Source: Pseudaeromonas sp963677375 (lineage in GTDB: Bacteria; Pseudomonadota; Gammaproteobacteria; Enterobacterales; Aeromonadaceae). Taken from it: DNA of 64,000 nucleotides. A model generated the notes under the pieces. The model did no database searches. It worked only from the letters and a program-made list of their open reading frames with translations, and had not been told where the DNA came from. The DNA is taken from positions 70,116 to 134,115 of the forward strand of contig CAXXIF010000015.1 of assembly GCA_963677375.2 (NCBI GenBank), in the 5' to 3' direction. The first letter of the stretch is position 1. Every line of letters begins with the position of its first letter. Positions 43,772-52,577 of this stretch are shown here, piece after piece. Both the position numbers and the translations under genes were made by a program.

Positions 43772-43978
43772 ATGTCCATGAAATACAAGCCACTGATTAA
43801 ATCCTTGATTGCCTATGGGACCATCATTGCTGTCGCGGTCTTGTTGCTGGTGTATCACCTTGGCGGCATTCTGCCGGTGTTGATGATGATGGGAGTCGTC
43901 ATGGGCGCGGCACACCTTGCCGGAGTGCTCGCTTACGCGGACGATGAGACGGAGTCTCCCATCGACTACCGGGATTAA
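43772..43978 (+). CDS. Small two-helix membrane protein of unknown function
   Basis: A 68-residue protein with two hydrophobic segments (IAYGTIIAVAVLLLVYHL and GILPVLMMMGVVMGAAHLAGVLAYA), a positively charged N-terminus and an acidic tail. GGGAGG lies upstream at good spacing, so it is likely real. I recognise no family. It faces the convergent MarR-GNAT gene. Confidence 0.65.
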   Translation: MSMKYKPLIKSLIAYGTIIAVAVLLLVYHLGGILPVLMMMGVVMGAAHLAGVLAYADDETESPIDYRD

Positions 43979-43991
43979 AACCGGACTGGGC

Positions 43992-44999
43992 TCATACACT
44001 CCCTACCGGCCTTGATGTCGCCGAGCCGGAGCATTGACAGGCAGTGATGGCGGTGGGCGTTTGGTTATCGGCGTGAGGGAGATCAGGATGCAAGTCAAGA
44101 CTCATCCGGATTTCACAGTCGCAGTGACCTGTGTTGCCCAGCGCCGAGCTCAGGTGTTGGAAACCAAGACTCTGGTATAGCCGCTCTGCCTGGTGCAAGA
44201 CCGCCGTGGTTTCCAGATAGCAGCAGACATATCCAGCCTGACGGGCAAAATCCAGGGCTTGCAACACCAGACGACGGCCTAATCCCTTACCGCGCAGCTC
44301 AGGCAAAAAGTACATTTTTTGCAATTCGCACACCGAGTCATTCGCACCTTGCAACGGGGCTATACCACCACCACCAAGGATGATGCCCTGGGAATCGGTC
44401 ACCACCCAGTAGGCACAACCGCGACCCTGATAGAGTGGATAGAGCCGATCCAGCGCCGGGTCGGCTACCCCATAGCCCTTGTCAGCCGTCAGACCATGCT
44501 CGGCAGATACGCGACGGATCACCTGGGCAATGGCGGCCTGATCGTCTGGCTGCAGAGTGCGGATCTGGTAGCCGAGCTGTAACCGGTTGTGACGTAAGGC
44601 CTGCAGATAAAGCTCCAGCCCCTGCCGCACCTGCTCCTGTTCCTGTGGGCTTAACTGCGCCAGTACTTGCTCGCTGTGCCGATCCAGATCCTGATGCAGT
44701 TCCTCCAGCAGGCGGTTGCCATTCGAGGTCAGGCAAAGCTCCTGGCTGCGGCCGTCCACGGCATGGGGTTGACGGGTGACCAGTTCACGATCCTGCAGGC
44801 GGCTCAGAGGGCGACTGGTGTTGGACTTGTCGACGCGCAGGCGTTCGGCCAGTTGGTTGTTGGTCAGGGGGCCGGATTCAAGTTCAATCAGCAGATGGGC
44901 TTCGACCGGGGTCAGCGGGGTGGCACAGCACTGGGGGGCAAACATACCCAATTCACGAACCAGTTCCCGGGAGCGGGCGCGCAAGGTGCGAGCATCCAT
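43992..44999 (-). CDS. MarR-family regulator fused to GNAT acetyltransferase
   Basis: A 335-residue protein. Residues 1-145 are a MarR winged helix (LTPVEAHLLIELESGPLTNNQLAERLRVDKSNTSRPL). Residues ~150-300 are a GNAT domain with the acetyl-CoA motif LPELRGKGLGRRLVLQALDFA. A short Asp/His/Pro-rich tail follows. Fusions of this type regulate transcription or acetylate small molecules; the substrate is unknown. AGAGGTG precedes the ATG. Confidence 0.88.
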   Translation of the reverse strand: MDARTLRARSRELVRELGMFAPQCCATPLTPVEAHLLIELESGPLTNNQLAERLRVDKSNTSRPLSRLQDRELVTRQPHAVDGRSQELCLTSNGNRLLEELHQDLDRHSEQVLAQLSPQEQEQVRQGLELYLQALRHNRLQLGYQIRTLQPDDQAAIAQVIRRVSAEHGLTADKGYGVADPALDRLYPLYQGRGCAYWVVTDSQGIILGGGGIAPLQGANDSVCELQKMYFLPELRGKGLGRRLVLQALDFARQAGYVCCYLETTAVLHQAERLYQSLGFQHLSSALGNTGHCDCEIRMSLDLHPDLPHADNQTPTAITACQCSGSATSRPVGSV

Positions 45000-45071
45000 G
45001 ATTCACCTCTATGAGCGGATTAGTGGCTCCGATAGTAGAGGATTAAGGTTGCGGTTCGCAACTAAATTATC

Positions 45072-45269
45072 TCAGTGGTGGCTGCGCAACTGCTGCAGTT
45101 GGCTGAGCCAGAGATTGTCATCGCCATCGGTACTCAGAACCAGACTCCACCAGTGTTGACCCTTGATGATGCAGGCCCTGGCTTCGCCTTCGGCCTCCTC
45201 ATAGGTGAAGATGGCGCCAATGCTTCGACAGGTTTCAACCAGTTGTTGGTGGGCGAAGTGGGTATTCAT
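45072..45269 (-). CDS. Small protein of unknown function
   Basis: A 65-residue soluble protein (MNTHFAHQQLVETCRSIGA...QLQQLRSHH) with no recognisable domain. Its start has a very strong ribosome site, GGAGGTG, so translation is likely. It contains two Cys and a Trp pair (KGQHWWSL). Confidence 0.6.
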   Translation of the reverse strand: MNTHFAHQQLVETCRSIGAIFTYEEAEGEARACIIKGQHWWSLVLSTDGDDNLWLSQLQQLRSHH

Positions 45270-45425
45270 AAGTCACCTCCGTGACACATTACACTGCCAA
45301 ATTCTTAACGCCTGGGCAGTTGTCAAACTTCTGCATAAAGTCGGCCATCTTTTCAACCGGATCACCACGGCCATTTGCCGCAGGGGAACTAGGATCAGAA
45401 GAGAGTCCCTGTGGCAGGAGGCGTT

Positions 45426-46775
45426 ATGACAACCCACAAGATGGTGAAATGGCACTGGTTGTTGCTGGCCGTGCTGGCGTTGCTCAGTTTGTGTCAGGGA
45501 TTGCCCTGGTCGACACCCATCAACCACGGTCTCGCGCTGCTGGTATTTGTTGCGCTGTTATGGCTGACCGAGGCTCTGCATGTCACCCTGACCGCCCTGT
45601 TGGTGCCCATTCTGGCCGTGGCGTTGCAACTGCTTACTCTGCCCCAGGCGCTGAGCCATTTTGCCAACCCCATTATCTATCTGTTTCTCGGCGGCTTTGC
45701 CTTGGCGGCGGCGCTGCATAGCCAGCAACTGGATACCGAACTGGCACGCTGGCTGATCCATCTGGCCGGTGGCCGCTTGAATCATGCAGTCTGGCTGCTG
45801 TTTATGGCCACGGGCCTGCTGTCGATGTGGATCAGTAATACCGCCTCCGTCGCTATCATGTTGCCCTTGGCGCTGGGGTTGCTACCCGACGGAGCGCCGG
45901 AGCGACAGCAGAATACCCATAGTTTTGTGCTGCTGGGGGTCGCCTACAGCGCCAACATAGGTGGCATGGGGACCCTGGTCGGCAGCCCGCCGAATGCCAT
46001 CGCGGCCGCGTATGCCCATCTGGGTTTTCTGGAGTGGATGCGCTTTGGCATGCCTGTGATGCTGCTGCTCTGGCCCCTGGCCTTGGGGGTTCTGTACCTG
46101 TTGCTTCGCCCGGAGTTGCAGCATGGGCTCGTGGCCGAGGCCTCCGATGATTGGCAATGGACCCGCTCCCGCCGCTATACCCTGCTGATCTTTTCCGTAA
46201 CCGTATTGGCCTGGATTTTCTCGCGTCCGCTCTCGGCTTGGCTCGGTGGCATCGACCAGTTTGATTCGCTGGTGGCCTTGTGTGCCGTGGTGGCGGTGGG
46301 GGCTTCCGGCGTAGCCAGTTGGTCGGCGATCGAGCGCCAGACCGAGTGGGGCGTCTTGCTGCTGTTTGGTGGCGGTCTGTGTCTTTCTGCCGTGCTGCAG
46401 CTCAGCGGCACCAGTGCCTTTCTGGCGACCGGATTGATCCAACTGTTTGGCGCGGCTCCGGCCGGGTTGTTGGTGTTGGCGATTGCCGCCTTTGTGGTGT
46501 TCCTCACCGAGCTGGCATCCAATACCGCCGTTGCGGCCCTGATGATCCCGCTGTTTGCACCGATTGCCATGAGCCTGGGTCTTTCTGTACCCGTGATGGC
46601 GGTGATGGTGGCACTGGCAGCTTCTTGTGCCTTCATGCTGCCGGTGGCGACGCCGCCCAATGCCATGGTCTATGCCACCGGGCGGGTGCCCCAGGCGCAG
46701 ATGCTGCGGGTGGGGTTGGCACTGAACATCTGCTGTTCCGTGCTGTTGACCTTGCTGGTGGTGCTCTTCGGTTGA
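45426..46775 (+). CDS. DASS-family (SLC13) anion:sodium symporter
   Basis: A 449-residue transporter with about eleven transmembrane helices. The two SNT-type anion-binding motifs are present: WISNTASVAIMLPLALGL and TELASNTAVAALMIPLF, along with the GTLVGSPPNAIAAAYA helix break. Members move dicarboxylates, citrate or sulfate with sodium. The gene lies next to the sulfate-uptake genes on the opposite strand, but that does not prove its substrate. CAGGAGG precedes the ATG. Confidence 0.85.
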   Translation: MTTHKMVKWHWLLLAVLALLSLCQGLPWSTPINHGLALLVFVALLWLTEALHVTLTALLVPILAVALQLLTLPQALSHFANPIIYLFLGGFALAAALHSQQLDTELARWLIHLAGGRLNHAVWLLFMATGLLSMWISNTASVAIMLPLALGLLPDGAPERQQNTHSFVLLGVAYSANIGGMGTLVGSPPNAIAAAYAHLGFLEWMRFGMPVMLLLWPLALGVLYLLLRPELQHGLVAEASDDWQWTRSRRYTLLIFSVTVLAWIFSRPLSAWLGGIDQFDSLVALCAVVAVGASGVASWSAIERQTEWGVLLLFGGGLCLSAVLQLSGTSAFLATGLIQLFGAAPAGLLVLAIAAFVVFLTELASNTAVAALMIPLFAPIAMSLGLSVPVMAVMVALAASCAFMLPVATPPNAMVYATGRVPQAQMLRVGLALNICCSVLLTLLVVLFG

Positions 46776-46787
46776 GGAGATGAGGCG

Positions 46788-47735
46788 CTAGATCTCGTAA
46801 TCGAGAGCAGGCTCACTGCCGAAGACCCGGGCCTGAATATCGCTCTGGGCCAGCTCTGGATTACACAGCTGGATAAACTGCCAGGCGAAGTTGTGTTGAT
46901 ACTGCCCCTTCTTCAAGCCGATCCAGGCGGTATGGGCGGCGAACAGATGGCTGGCATCCAGTTGTACCAGACCGGTATCCCGCCGCCCATCAAAGGCCAT
47001 ATCGGCCAGGATACCGACGCCCATCTCCAGCTCGACATAGGTCTTGATGACATCGGAATCCTGGGCGGTGAGCAGAATTTCCGGTTGCAGTCCGGCACTG
47101 GCAAACGCCTCATCCACCCGGGCGCGTCCGGTCAGACCGGCCTGATAGGTGATGATGGGCCACTGGGCGATATGGGCCAGCGTGAGCTCGGGGACCTGGG
47201 TCAGCGGGTGATGTTCGGGCACCACTATATTGTGATGCCAGCGGTAGTAGGGGAAGGCGACTATGCCTTCGGCGTGATCCAGTCGTTCGCTGCTGATGCC
47301 GATGTCGGTGTCGCCGCTCTGCAACAGACGGACTATCTCCTCCGGCCCGCCCTGATTCAGCTCCAGCTGTACCTGGGGAAACTGGCTGCGGAACTCTTTG
47401 ACCACCCGGGGCAGGGCATAACGCGCCTGGGTATGGGTGGTGGCCACATGCAAACGGCCATGTTCACGATTAGCAAAGGTCTCGGCCAGTTTACGGATGT
47501 TATTGGCGTCGTTCAGCATGCGCTCGGCGATGACCAACAGCTCCTTGCCGGGTTCAGTCATGCCGAGCAGGCGTTTGCCATGACGAATGAACAGTTCAAT
47601 TCCCAGCTCATCTTCCAGCTCGCGGATATGCCGACTGACTCCGGACTGGGAGGTATAGAGGGCGTTGGCGACCTCGGTCAGGTTGTAGTCGCGGCGTGCG
47701 GCTTCCCGGATGATGCGCAGTTGCTGAAAGTTCAC
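46788..47735 (-). CDS. cbl: Cbl-type LysR regulator of sulfur assimilation
   Basis: A 315-residue LysR protein. The helix-turn-helix reads NLTEVANALYTSQSGVSRHIRELEDELGIELF. The N-terminus (MNFQQLRIIREAARRDYNLTEVAN) and the end (LDYEI) match E. coli Cbl more closely than CysB. The effector domain has the sulfur-regulator block TTHTQARYALPRVV. It lies 50 bases downstream of cysA in the same direction, so it probably regulates that operon. Confidence 0.9.
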   Translation of the reverse strand: MNFQQLRIIREAARRDYNLTEVANALYTSQSGVSRHIRELEDELGIELFIRHGKRLLGMTEPGKELLVIAERMLNDANNIRKLAETFANREHGRLHVATTHTQARYALPRVVKEFRSQFPQVQLELNQGGPEEIVRLLQSGDTDIGISSERLDHAEGIVAFPYYRWHHNIVVPEHHPLTQVPELTLAHIAQWPIITYQAGLTGRARVDEAFASAGLQPEILLTAQDSDVIKTYVELEMGVGILADMAFDGRRDTGLVQLDASHLFAAHTAWIGLKKGQYQHNFAWQFIQLCNPELAQSDIQARVFGSEPALDYEI

Positions 47736-47785
47736 GCCTGGCTCCTTGGCTCAGAAGAGCCGGGCCGCTTCAGCAGCCCGGAATA

Positions 47786-48853
47786 CTAGATTTCATAGTC
47801 CGGATAGACCTGCGCCTGACGGGCCGAGAGGCGTACGGTTTGTCCGGGTTTGAGGAACTGCACGGCTTCCTTCGGCAGTTCGGCTTCGAATAGTGCCCCA
47901 TTCAGGCCACCATTGCCACGCAACTCGACACGGATCCGTGAGCCCATCGGCAGCAGACGTTCCACACTGGCACTGAGGCCATCGCCACTGCCTTCGGGAG
48001 AGAGCTCCAACTCATGGGGACGCACATAGGCAACGGCGGCAGAGCCTTGCAGCAGATGGGCGGGAATATGGCCATTCAGGGTCTGGTCGCCAATCCCCAG
48101 ACCCAGCTCGCTGACGCGACCGTGGAACAGGTTGACGCTGCCGAGGAAGCGATGCACGAAGGGCGTGGCTGGATGGTCGTAGACCTCGGCCGGGGTACCT
48201 ATCTGTTCGACGCGTCCGGCGTTCATCAGCACCACCCGATCGGCGACTTCCAGCGCCTCTTCCTGATCATGGGTGACGAACAGACTGGTAACATGCAGCT
48301 CATCATGCAGATCCCGCAACCAGCGGCGCAGCTCTTTGCGCACCTGGGCATCCAGCGCGCCGAAGGGCTCGTCCAGCAGCAACACCTTGGGTTGCACCGC
48401 CAGGGCGCGGGCCAGGGCGACGCGCTGCCGTTGTCCGCCGGAGAGCTGGGTCGGGAAGCGGCTGGCGACGTGGCCGAGCTGCACCAGATCCAGCAGCTCT
48501 TTGACGCGCCGTTGGATCTCGGTCTCATGGGGGCGAATGCGTCGGGCCTTGACCCGCAGCCCGAAGGCCACGTTTTCGAATACTGTCATATGGCGGAACA
48601 GGGCGTAATGCTGGAACACGAATCCGACGTTGCGTTCGCGCACGTGAAGATCGGAGGCATCTTCCCCGCGGATCACAATCCGACCGGTATCGGCCTGCTC
48701 CAGCCCGGCGATGATGCGCAGCAGTGTGGTCTTACCGCAGCCGGAGGGTCCCAGCAGGGCAACCAGTTCGCCATCCTTGAAGTCGAGGTTGATGTTGTCG
48801 AGGGCAGCATACTGATTGAAGTGCTTGTTGAGTTGTTGAACCTGGATACTCAT
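47786..48853 (-). CDS. cysA: CysA, sulfate ABC transporter ATPase
   Basis: A 355-residue ATP-binding subunit. Walker A GPSGCGKTT, signature LSGGQRQRVALARAL, Walker B VLLLDEPFGALD, and switch His in VTHDQEEA are all intact, with a C-terminal TOBE-like domain. It drives uptake of sulfate or thiosulfate through CysT/CysW. AGGTGA precedes the ATG. An in-frame extension into cysW is not real coding. Confidence 0.96.
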   Translation of the reverse strand: MSIQVQQLNKHFNQYAALDNINLDFKDGELVALLGPSGCGKTTLLRIIAGLEQADTGRIVIRGEDASDLHVRERNVGFVFQHYALFRHMTVFENVAFGLRVKARRIRPHETEIQRRVKELLDLVQLGHVASRFPTQLSGGQRQRVALARALAVQPKVLLLDEPFGALDAQVRKELRRWLRDLHDELHVTSLFVTHDQEEALEVADRVVLMNAGRVEQIGTPAEVYDHPATPFVHRFLGSVNLFHGRVSELGLGIGDQTLNGHIPAHLLQGSAAVAYVRPHELELSPEGSGDGLSASVERLLPMGSRIRVELRGNGGLNGALFEAELPKEAVQFLKPGQTVRLSARQAQVYPDYEI

Positions 48854-48884
48854 CTGTTCACCTTTTCCATTCAATTCTTGGTCA

Positions 48885-49736
48885 TCAATGGCCAGAAGGG
48901 CCACGCAGGCGGGCCAGCAGGGTTTCACCCAACAGGGTGAAGATCCCGAACAGGGCCAGCAGGGTTGCCACGGCAAAGGCGGCACTGGTTTGATATTCGT
49001 TGTAGAGGATCTCGATATGCAGCGGCAGAGTATTGGTCTGGCCGCGGATATGGCCGGAGACCACGGAGACGGCACCGAACTCTCCCACGGCCCGGGCCGT
49101 GGAGAGCAGCAGCCCGTACATCAGGCTCCAGCGGATGCTGGGGAGTGTCACCCGCCAGAACATCTGCAAGCCACTGGCGCCCAGCACCATAGCCGCCTCT
49201 TCTTCCTCGCTGCCCCGGGCTTCCATCTGCGGCAACAGCTCCCGCACTACGAACGGCAAGGTAATGAAGGTGGTCGCCAGTATGATGCCGGGAGTGGCGA
49301 AGATGATCTTGATGTCATGGTCGCTCAGCCAGGGGCCAAACCAGCCGTGGCTGCCGAACAGCAACACAAACATCAGACCGGCAACCACAGGGGAGACCGA
49401 AAACGGCAGGTCGATGACGGTGATCAGTAACTGGCGGCCCGGGAAGCGAAAACGGGCGATGGCCCAGGCGGCGGATACCCCGAACACCAGGTTCAGCGGC
49501 ACTGACAGCAGGGTTACCAGTGCCGTCAAACCCAGGGCCTTCAGGGCGTCCGTTTCACGGATGGCGGCAAAGAAGAAGACGATGCCCTGCTTGAACGCCT
49601 GAGCAAAAATCGTAGCCAGCGGTAACACCAGCAGCAGCACAAACCAGCTAACGCCGAGGCCAATCAACAACCAGCGAACCCAACCCGGTTCGCGGGTGAC
49701 CTGCTGGATCGGGGTGACCGTAATTTCCTGACTCAT
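48885..49736 (-). CDS. cysW: CysW, sulfate ABC transporter permease
   Basis: A 283-residue permease with six hydrophobic segments and the cytoplasmic coupling loop EEEEAAMVLGASGLQMFWRVTLPSI. It pairs with CysT to form the membrane channel. Its start overlaps the cysT stop by four bases, and cysA follows after 31 bases. Confidence 0.95.
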   Translation of the reverse strand: MSQEITVTPIQQVTREPGWVRWLLIGLGVSWFVLLLVLPLATIFAQAFKQGIVFFFAAIRETDALKALGLTALVTLLSVPLNLVFGVSAAWAIARFRFPGRQLLITVIDLPFSVSPVVAGLMFVLLFGSHGWFGPWLSDHDIKIIFATPGIILATTFITLPFVVRELLPQMEARGSEEEEAAMVLGASGLQMFWRVTLPSIRWSLMYGLLLSTARAVGEFGAVSVVSGHIRGQTNTLPLHIEILYNEYQTSAAFAVATLLALFGIFTLLGETLLARLRGPSGH

Positions 49737-50572
49737 GCGCGGACTCCTCCAATACGCTGCCAGCTCCAGGCCTGCAGTTTGTTAATCAGTAATAACAGGG
49801 TGAATGAGAAGCCCAGCATCACTACGGCAATGGCCGAGGCACCCGCGTAGTCGTACTCTTCCAGGTGGCTCATGATCATCAGCGGCGCAATTTCAGAGAC
49901 CATCGGCAGGTTTCCGGCAATGAAGATCACCGAGCCGTATTCACCGATGGCGCGAGCAAACGCCAGGGCAAAACCGGTCAGCAGTGCCGGAACCAGACCC
50001 GGCCAGATGACGCGAACGAAGGTCTGCAGGCGATTGGCCCCCAGACTGGCGGCGGCCTCTTCCAGCTCCCGTTCACTCTCCTTGAGCACGGGTTGCAGGG
50101 TTCTAACCACAAAAGGCAGGCCGATGAAGGTCAGTGCGATGACGATACCAATCGGGTTGTAGGCGAGCTCGATCCCCAATGGCGCCAGCCATTTGCCGAT
50201 CCAACCGTTGCTGGCGAAGATGGCGCACAGGGCGATACCGGAGACGGCGGTGGGCATGGCGAAGGGTAAGTCCACCAGGGTATCGATCAGCCGGCGACCG
50301 GGGAACTCATAGCGCACCAGGACCCAGGCCAGGATCAAGCCGAACAGGCTGTTGATCAGCGCGGCGGCCAGGGAAGCGAGCAGGCTGAGTTTGAACGAGG
50401 CTACGACACGAGGCTCACTGACCACTTGCCAGAACTCGGCGGCGCTCAGATGGGTGATGCTGTACAGCACCAGCGCCGAGATCGGTAGCAGCACCATGAG
50501 CCCTAGATAGAGCAGGCTGAAACCCAGTGTCGGCCCGAAGCCCGGTAGCACAGAGTAGGAACGAAATCGCAT
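49733..50572 (-). CDS. cysT: CysT (CysU), sulfate ABC transporter permease
   Basis: A 279-residue permease beginning MRFRSYSVLPGFGPTLGFSLLYLG, much like E. coli CysU. The coupling loop reads LEEAAASLGANRLQTFVRVIWPGL. The start at the second ATG (AAGGG six bases upstream) fits the family; an ATG two codons earlier is nearly as good. Confidence 0.94.
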   Translation of the reverse strand: MRFRSYSVLPGFGPTLGFSLLYLGLMVLLPISALVLYSITHLSAAEFWQVVSEPRVVASFKLSLLASLAAALINSLFGLILAWVLVRYEFPGRRLIDTLVDLPFAMPTAVSGIALCAIFASNGWIGKWLAPLGIELAYNPIGIVIALTFIGLPFVVRTLQPVLKESERELEEAAASLGANRLQTFVRVIWPGLVPALLTGFALAFARAIGEYGSVIFIAGNLPMVSEIAPLMIMSHLEEYDYAGASAIAVVMLGFSFTLLLLINKLQAWSWQRIGGVRA

Positions 50573-50643
50573 AACCATCCCTTTTCTAATAAACAAATAT
50601 CCACTAATGGGTTGATTGTGCGCATTCCGTGGGCGGGCCACAA

Positions 50644-50665
50644 ATAAGATAAAGCTCTTTCTTAT
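50644..50665. promoter_or_regulatory. Possible operator upstream of cysT
   Basis: An inverted repeat ATAAGA-N10-TCTTAT in the AT-rich patch about 72 bases upstream of cysT. Placement and composition would suit a CysB/Cbl activator site, but the consensus of these proteins is loose. Confidence 0.3.
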
Positions 50666-50830
50666 GCCACTTTTTCGCTAAGACGTCAGACTCGCCGTGA
50701 ATACGTCCCTGTAAGACTCGATGGCGGCATCCCTGCCGCCAACGGTCTGCTTTTCGTCCAGACTCCATCCCTCTTCATTCCCAACAGGTCACTGGGACAG
50801 ATCCATGACAAACGGGAATATGTCCGGGGG

Positions 50831-51388
50831 TTAGCCCGCGCGTGATGCGCTGGTGGGATGGGGACCGGCAAAGTGGTACTGCTGCAACAGTTCCGCCAGT
50901 AACTGCTGACCGGGAGCCCAATGACCATGGCCGGATTCGGCATTGATGTGGCCGGCCGCTCCGGCATCGTGCAGTGGTAACTGCCAGCGCTCGCTCCAGT
51001 AGCGGGCTCTTTCAAGGCTCATCCAGGGATCATTCTGACTGGCAACCAGTAGACCGGGCACCAAAGGTGGAGGCGGCAAATCTCGATCGGCAATCGCAAA
51101 GTTGGCCGGATCGGCGGGGGCCACCAGAAACAGGCTGGCGACCTTGTCCGGGTGTCGTGCGGCGGCGGCAATGCTGGCCAGGGAACCAAAGGAGTGGGCC
51201 ACTATATGCAGCGGGTTCTGACTGGCGGCCAGCAGGTTGGCGACGCGCTGGCTCCAACTCGCCAGTTCGGCGCGCTCCCAGGTCTGGCCGGTGACGCGCA
51301 ACCAGTGAGGGAACTGCTGGTGCCACAGGCTCTGCCAATGGCAAGGCCCGCTATTGTGCAGGCCTGGAACGATCAAGATATTACTCAT
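50831..51388 (-). CDS. RBBP9/YdeN-family serine hydrolase
   Basis: A 185-residue alpha/beta hydrolase. It starts MSNILIVPGLHNSGPCHWQ, has the nucleophile in HIVAHSFGS, Asp in SQNDPWMS and His in GAAGHINAESG, giving a full Ser-Asp-His triad. Substrate unknown. It sits between sbp and cysT in the sulfate operon, 57 bases after sbp, which hints at a role in sulfur-ester use, but this is inference. Confidence 0.88.
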   Translation of the reverse strand: MSNILIVPGLHNSGPCHWQSLWHQQFPHWLRVTGQTWERAELASWSQRVANLLAASQNPLHIVAHSFGSLASIAAAARHPDKVASLFLVAPADPANFAIADRDLPPPPLVPGLLVASQNDPWMSLERARYWSERWQLPLHDAGAAGHINAESGHGHWAPGQQLLAELLQQYHFAGPHPTSASRAG

Positions 51389-51445
51389 ACGCGACGGCTC
51401 AGGTTCGGTGAGAAAAACAGCCCACTGCCGCGGGCCGTATCGGCG

Positions 51446-52447
51446 CTAGCGACCGGGCTGATAGATCTGGTCGAATAGACCACCGCGGGCGAAGTGTTTT
51501 TGCTGAGCCTGGTTCCAGTCGCCTGCCAGCTCTTTAACGGTGAACAGTTTTACCTGGGCAAATTGTTTGCTGTATTGGGCGGCGATGGTCGGATTCGTTG
51601 GCCGATAGAAGTGCTTGGCGGCTATGGTCTGGCCCTCATCGGAATAGAGATATTCCAGATAGGCAGAGGCCACTGCGGTTGTACCATGCTTTTGGGCCAC
51701 CTTGTCGACTACGGCCACTGGTGGTTCGGCCAGAATCGAGACCGATGGCGTCACCAGTTCGAACTCACCCTGGCTCTCGGGTTGATTCAGCACCAGATAG
51801 GCTTCACTCTCCCAGGCTAGCAGCACATCCCCCAGTCCGCGTTCGACAAAGCTGGTGGTGGCGCCCCGGGCCCCGGAGTCGAGAACCTTGACGCGTTGGT
51901 AGAGCTGGCGGACATAGGCCTTGGCCCCCTCTTCGCTGCCACTTTGCTTCAGGGCATAGCCCCAGGCGGCCAGATAGTTCCAGCGAGCCCCGCCGGAGGT
52001 CTTGGGATTCGGGGTGATGACAGAGACATCCTCGCGGGTCAGATCGCCCCAATCCTTGATGTGCTTGGGATTCCCCTTCCGGACCAGAAACACCACAGTC
52101 GAGGTAAAGGGGGCCGCATTGTTGGCCAAGCGCTGCTGCCAGTCTGCGGCGATCAAATCATTCTTGGCGATCGCATTGACGTCATAGGCCAGCGCCAGTG
52201 ACACCACATCGGCCTCCAGGCCATCGACCACGGCGCGCGCCTGTTTGCCGGAGCCACCATGGGATTGGTTGACCACCACATCATCCCCACTCTTGGCTTT
52301 CCAGAATTTGGCGAAGGCGTTGTTGTATTCCTGATACAACTCGCGGGTTGGATCATAGGAGACGTGTAATAGCTCTACTTCGGCAGCATGGACCTGACCC
52401 AGACTCAGGGTGGCGAGCAAGGCGAAAGTAGTGAGGGAATGTTTCAT
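51446..52447 (-). CDS. sbp: Sbp, periplasmic sulfate-binding protein
   Basis: A 333-residue solute-binding protein with a signal peptide ending VHA. It has the SYDPTRELY, NQSHGGSGKQARAV, LALAYDVNAIA and NPKTSGGARWNYLAAWGYAL blocks of Sbp/CysP and reads closer to E. coli Sbp. It delivers sulfate (or thiosulfate) to CysTWA. First gene of the sulfate operon; the region upstream is AT-rich. Confidence 0.95.
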   Translation of the reverse strand: MKHSLTTFALLATLSLGQVHAAEVELLHVSYDPTRELYQEYNNAFAKFWKAKSGDDVVVNQSHGGSGKQARAVVDGLEADVVSLALAYDVNAIAKNDLIAADWQQRLANNAAPFTSTVVFLVRKGNPKHIKDWGDLTREDVSVITPNPKTSGGARWNYLAAWGYALKQSGSEEGAKAYVRQLYQRVKVLDSGARGATTSFVERGLGDVLLAWESEAYLVLNQPESQGEFELVTPSVSILAEPPVAVVDKVAQKHGTTAVASAYLEYLYSDEGQTIAAKHFYRPTNPTIAAQYSKQFAQVKLFTVKELAGDWNQAQQKHFARGGLFDQIYQPGR

Positions 52448-52577
52448 GATACGACTCCATTAATGCGGCAATAGCTGGAGCATGCCTGAGCTCTATAGCC
52501 ACTAGAACTAATAAAAAGCACTTTGTTTATCTCATTAATGTATATAGCCAAGTCCCCCTCGATCCCCCGAGTGAGGG

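Noticed and set aside
43525..43800. 91-codon frame upstream of the small membrane protein
   Set aside because: Composition is not protein-like, no ribosome site, and it overlaps the better-supported small gene.
46893..48940. Two ~300-codon plus-strand frames opposite cbl and cysA
   Set aside because: Codon shadows of GC-rich genes; the minus-strand proteins have complete family motifs.
48854..49075. In-frame N-terminal extension of cysA into cysW
   Set aside because: The extension has no family match and overlaps cysW; a ribosome site precedes the internal ATG.
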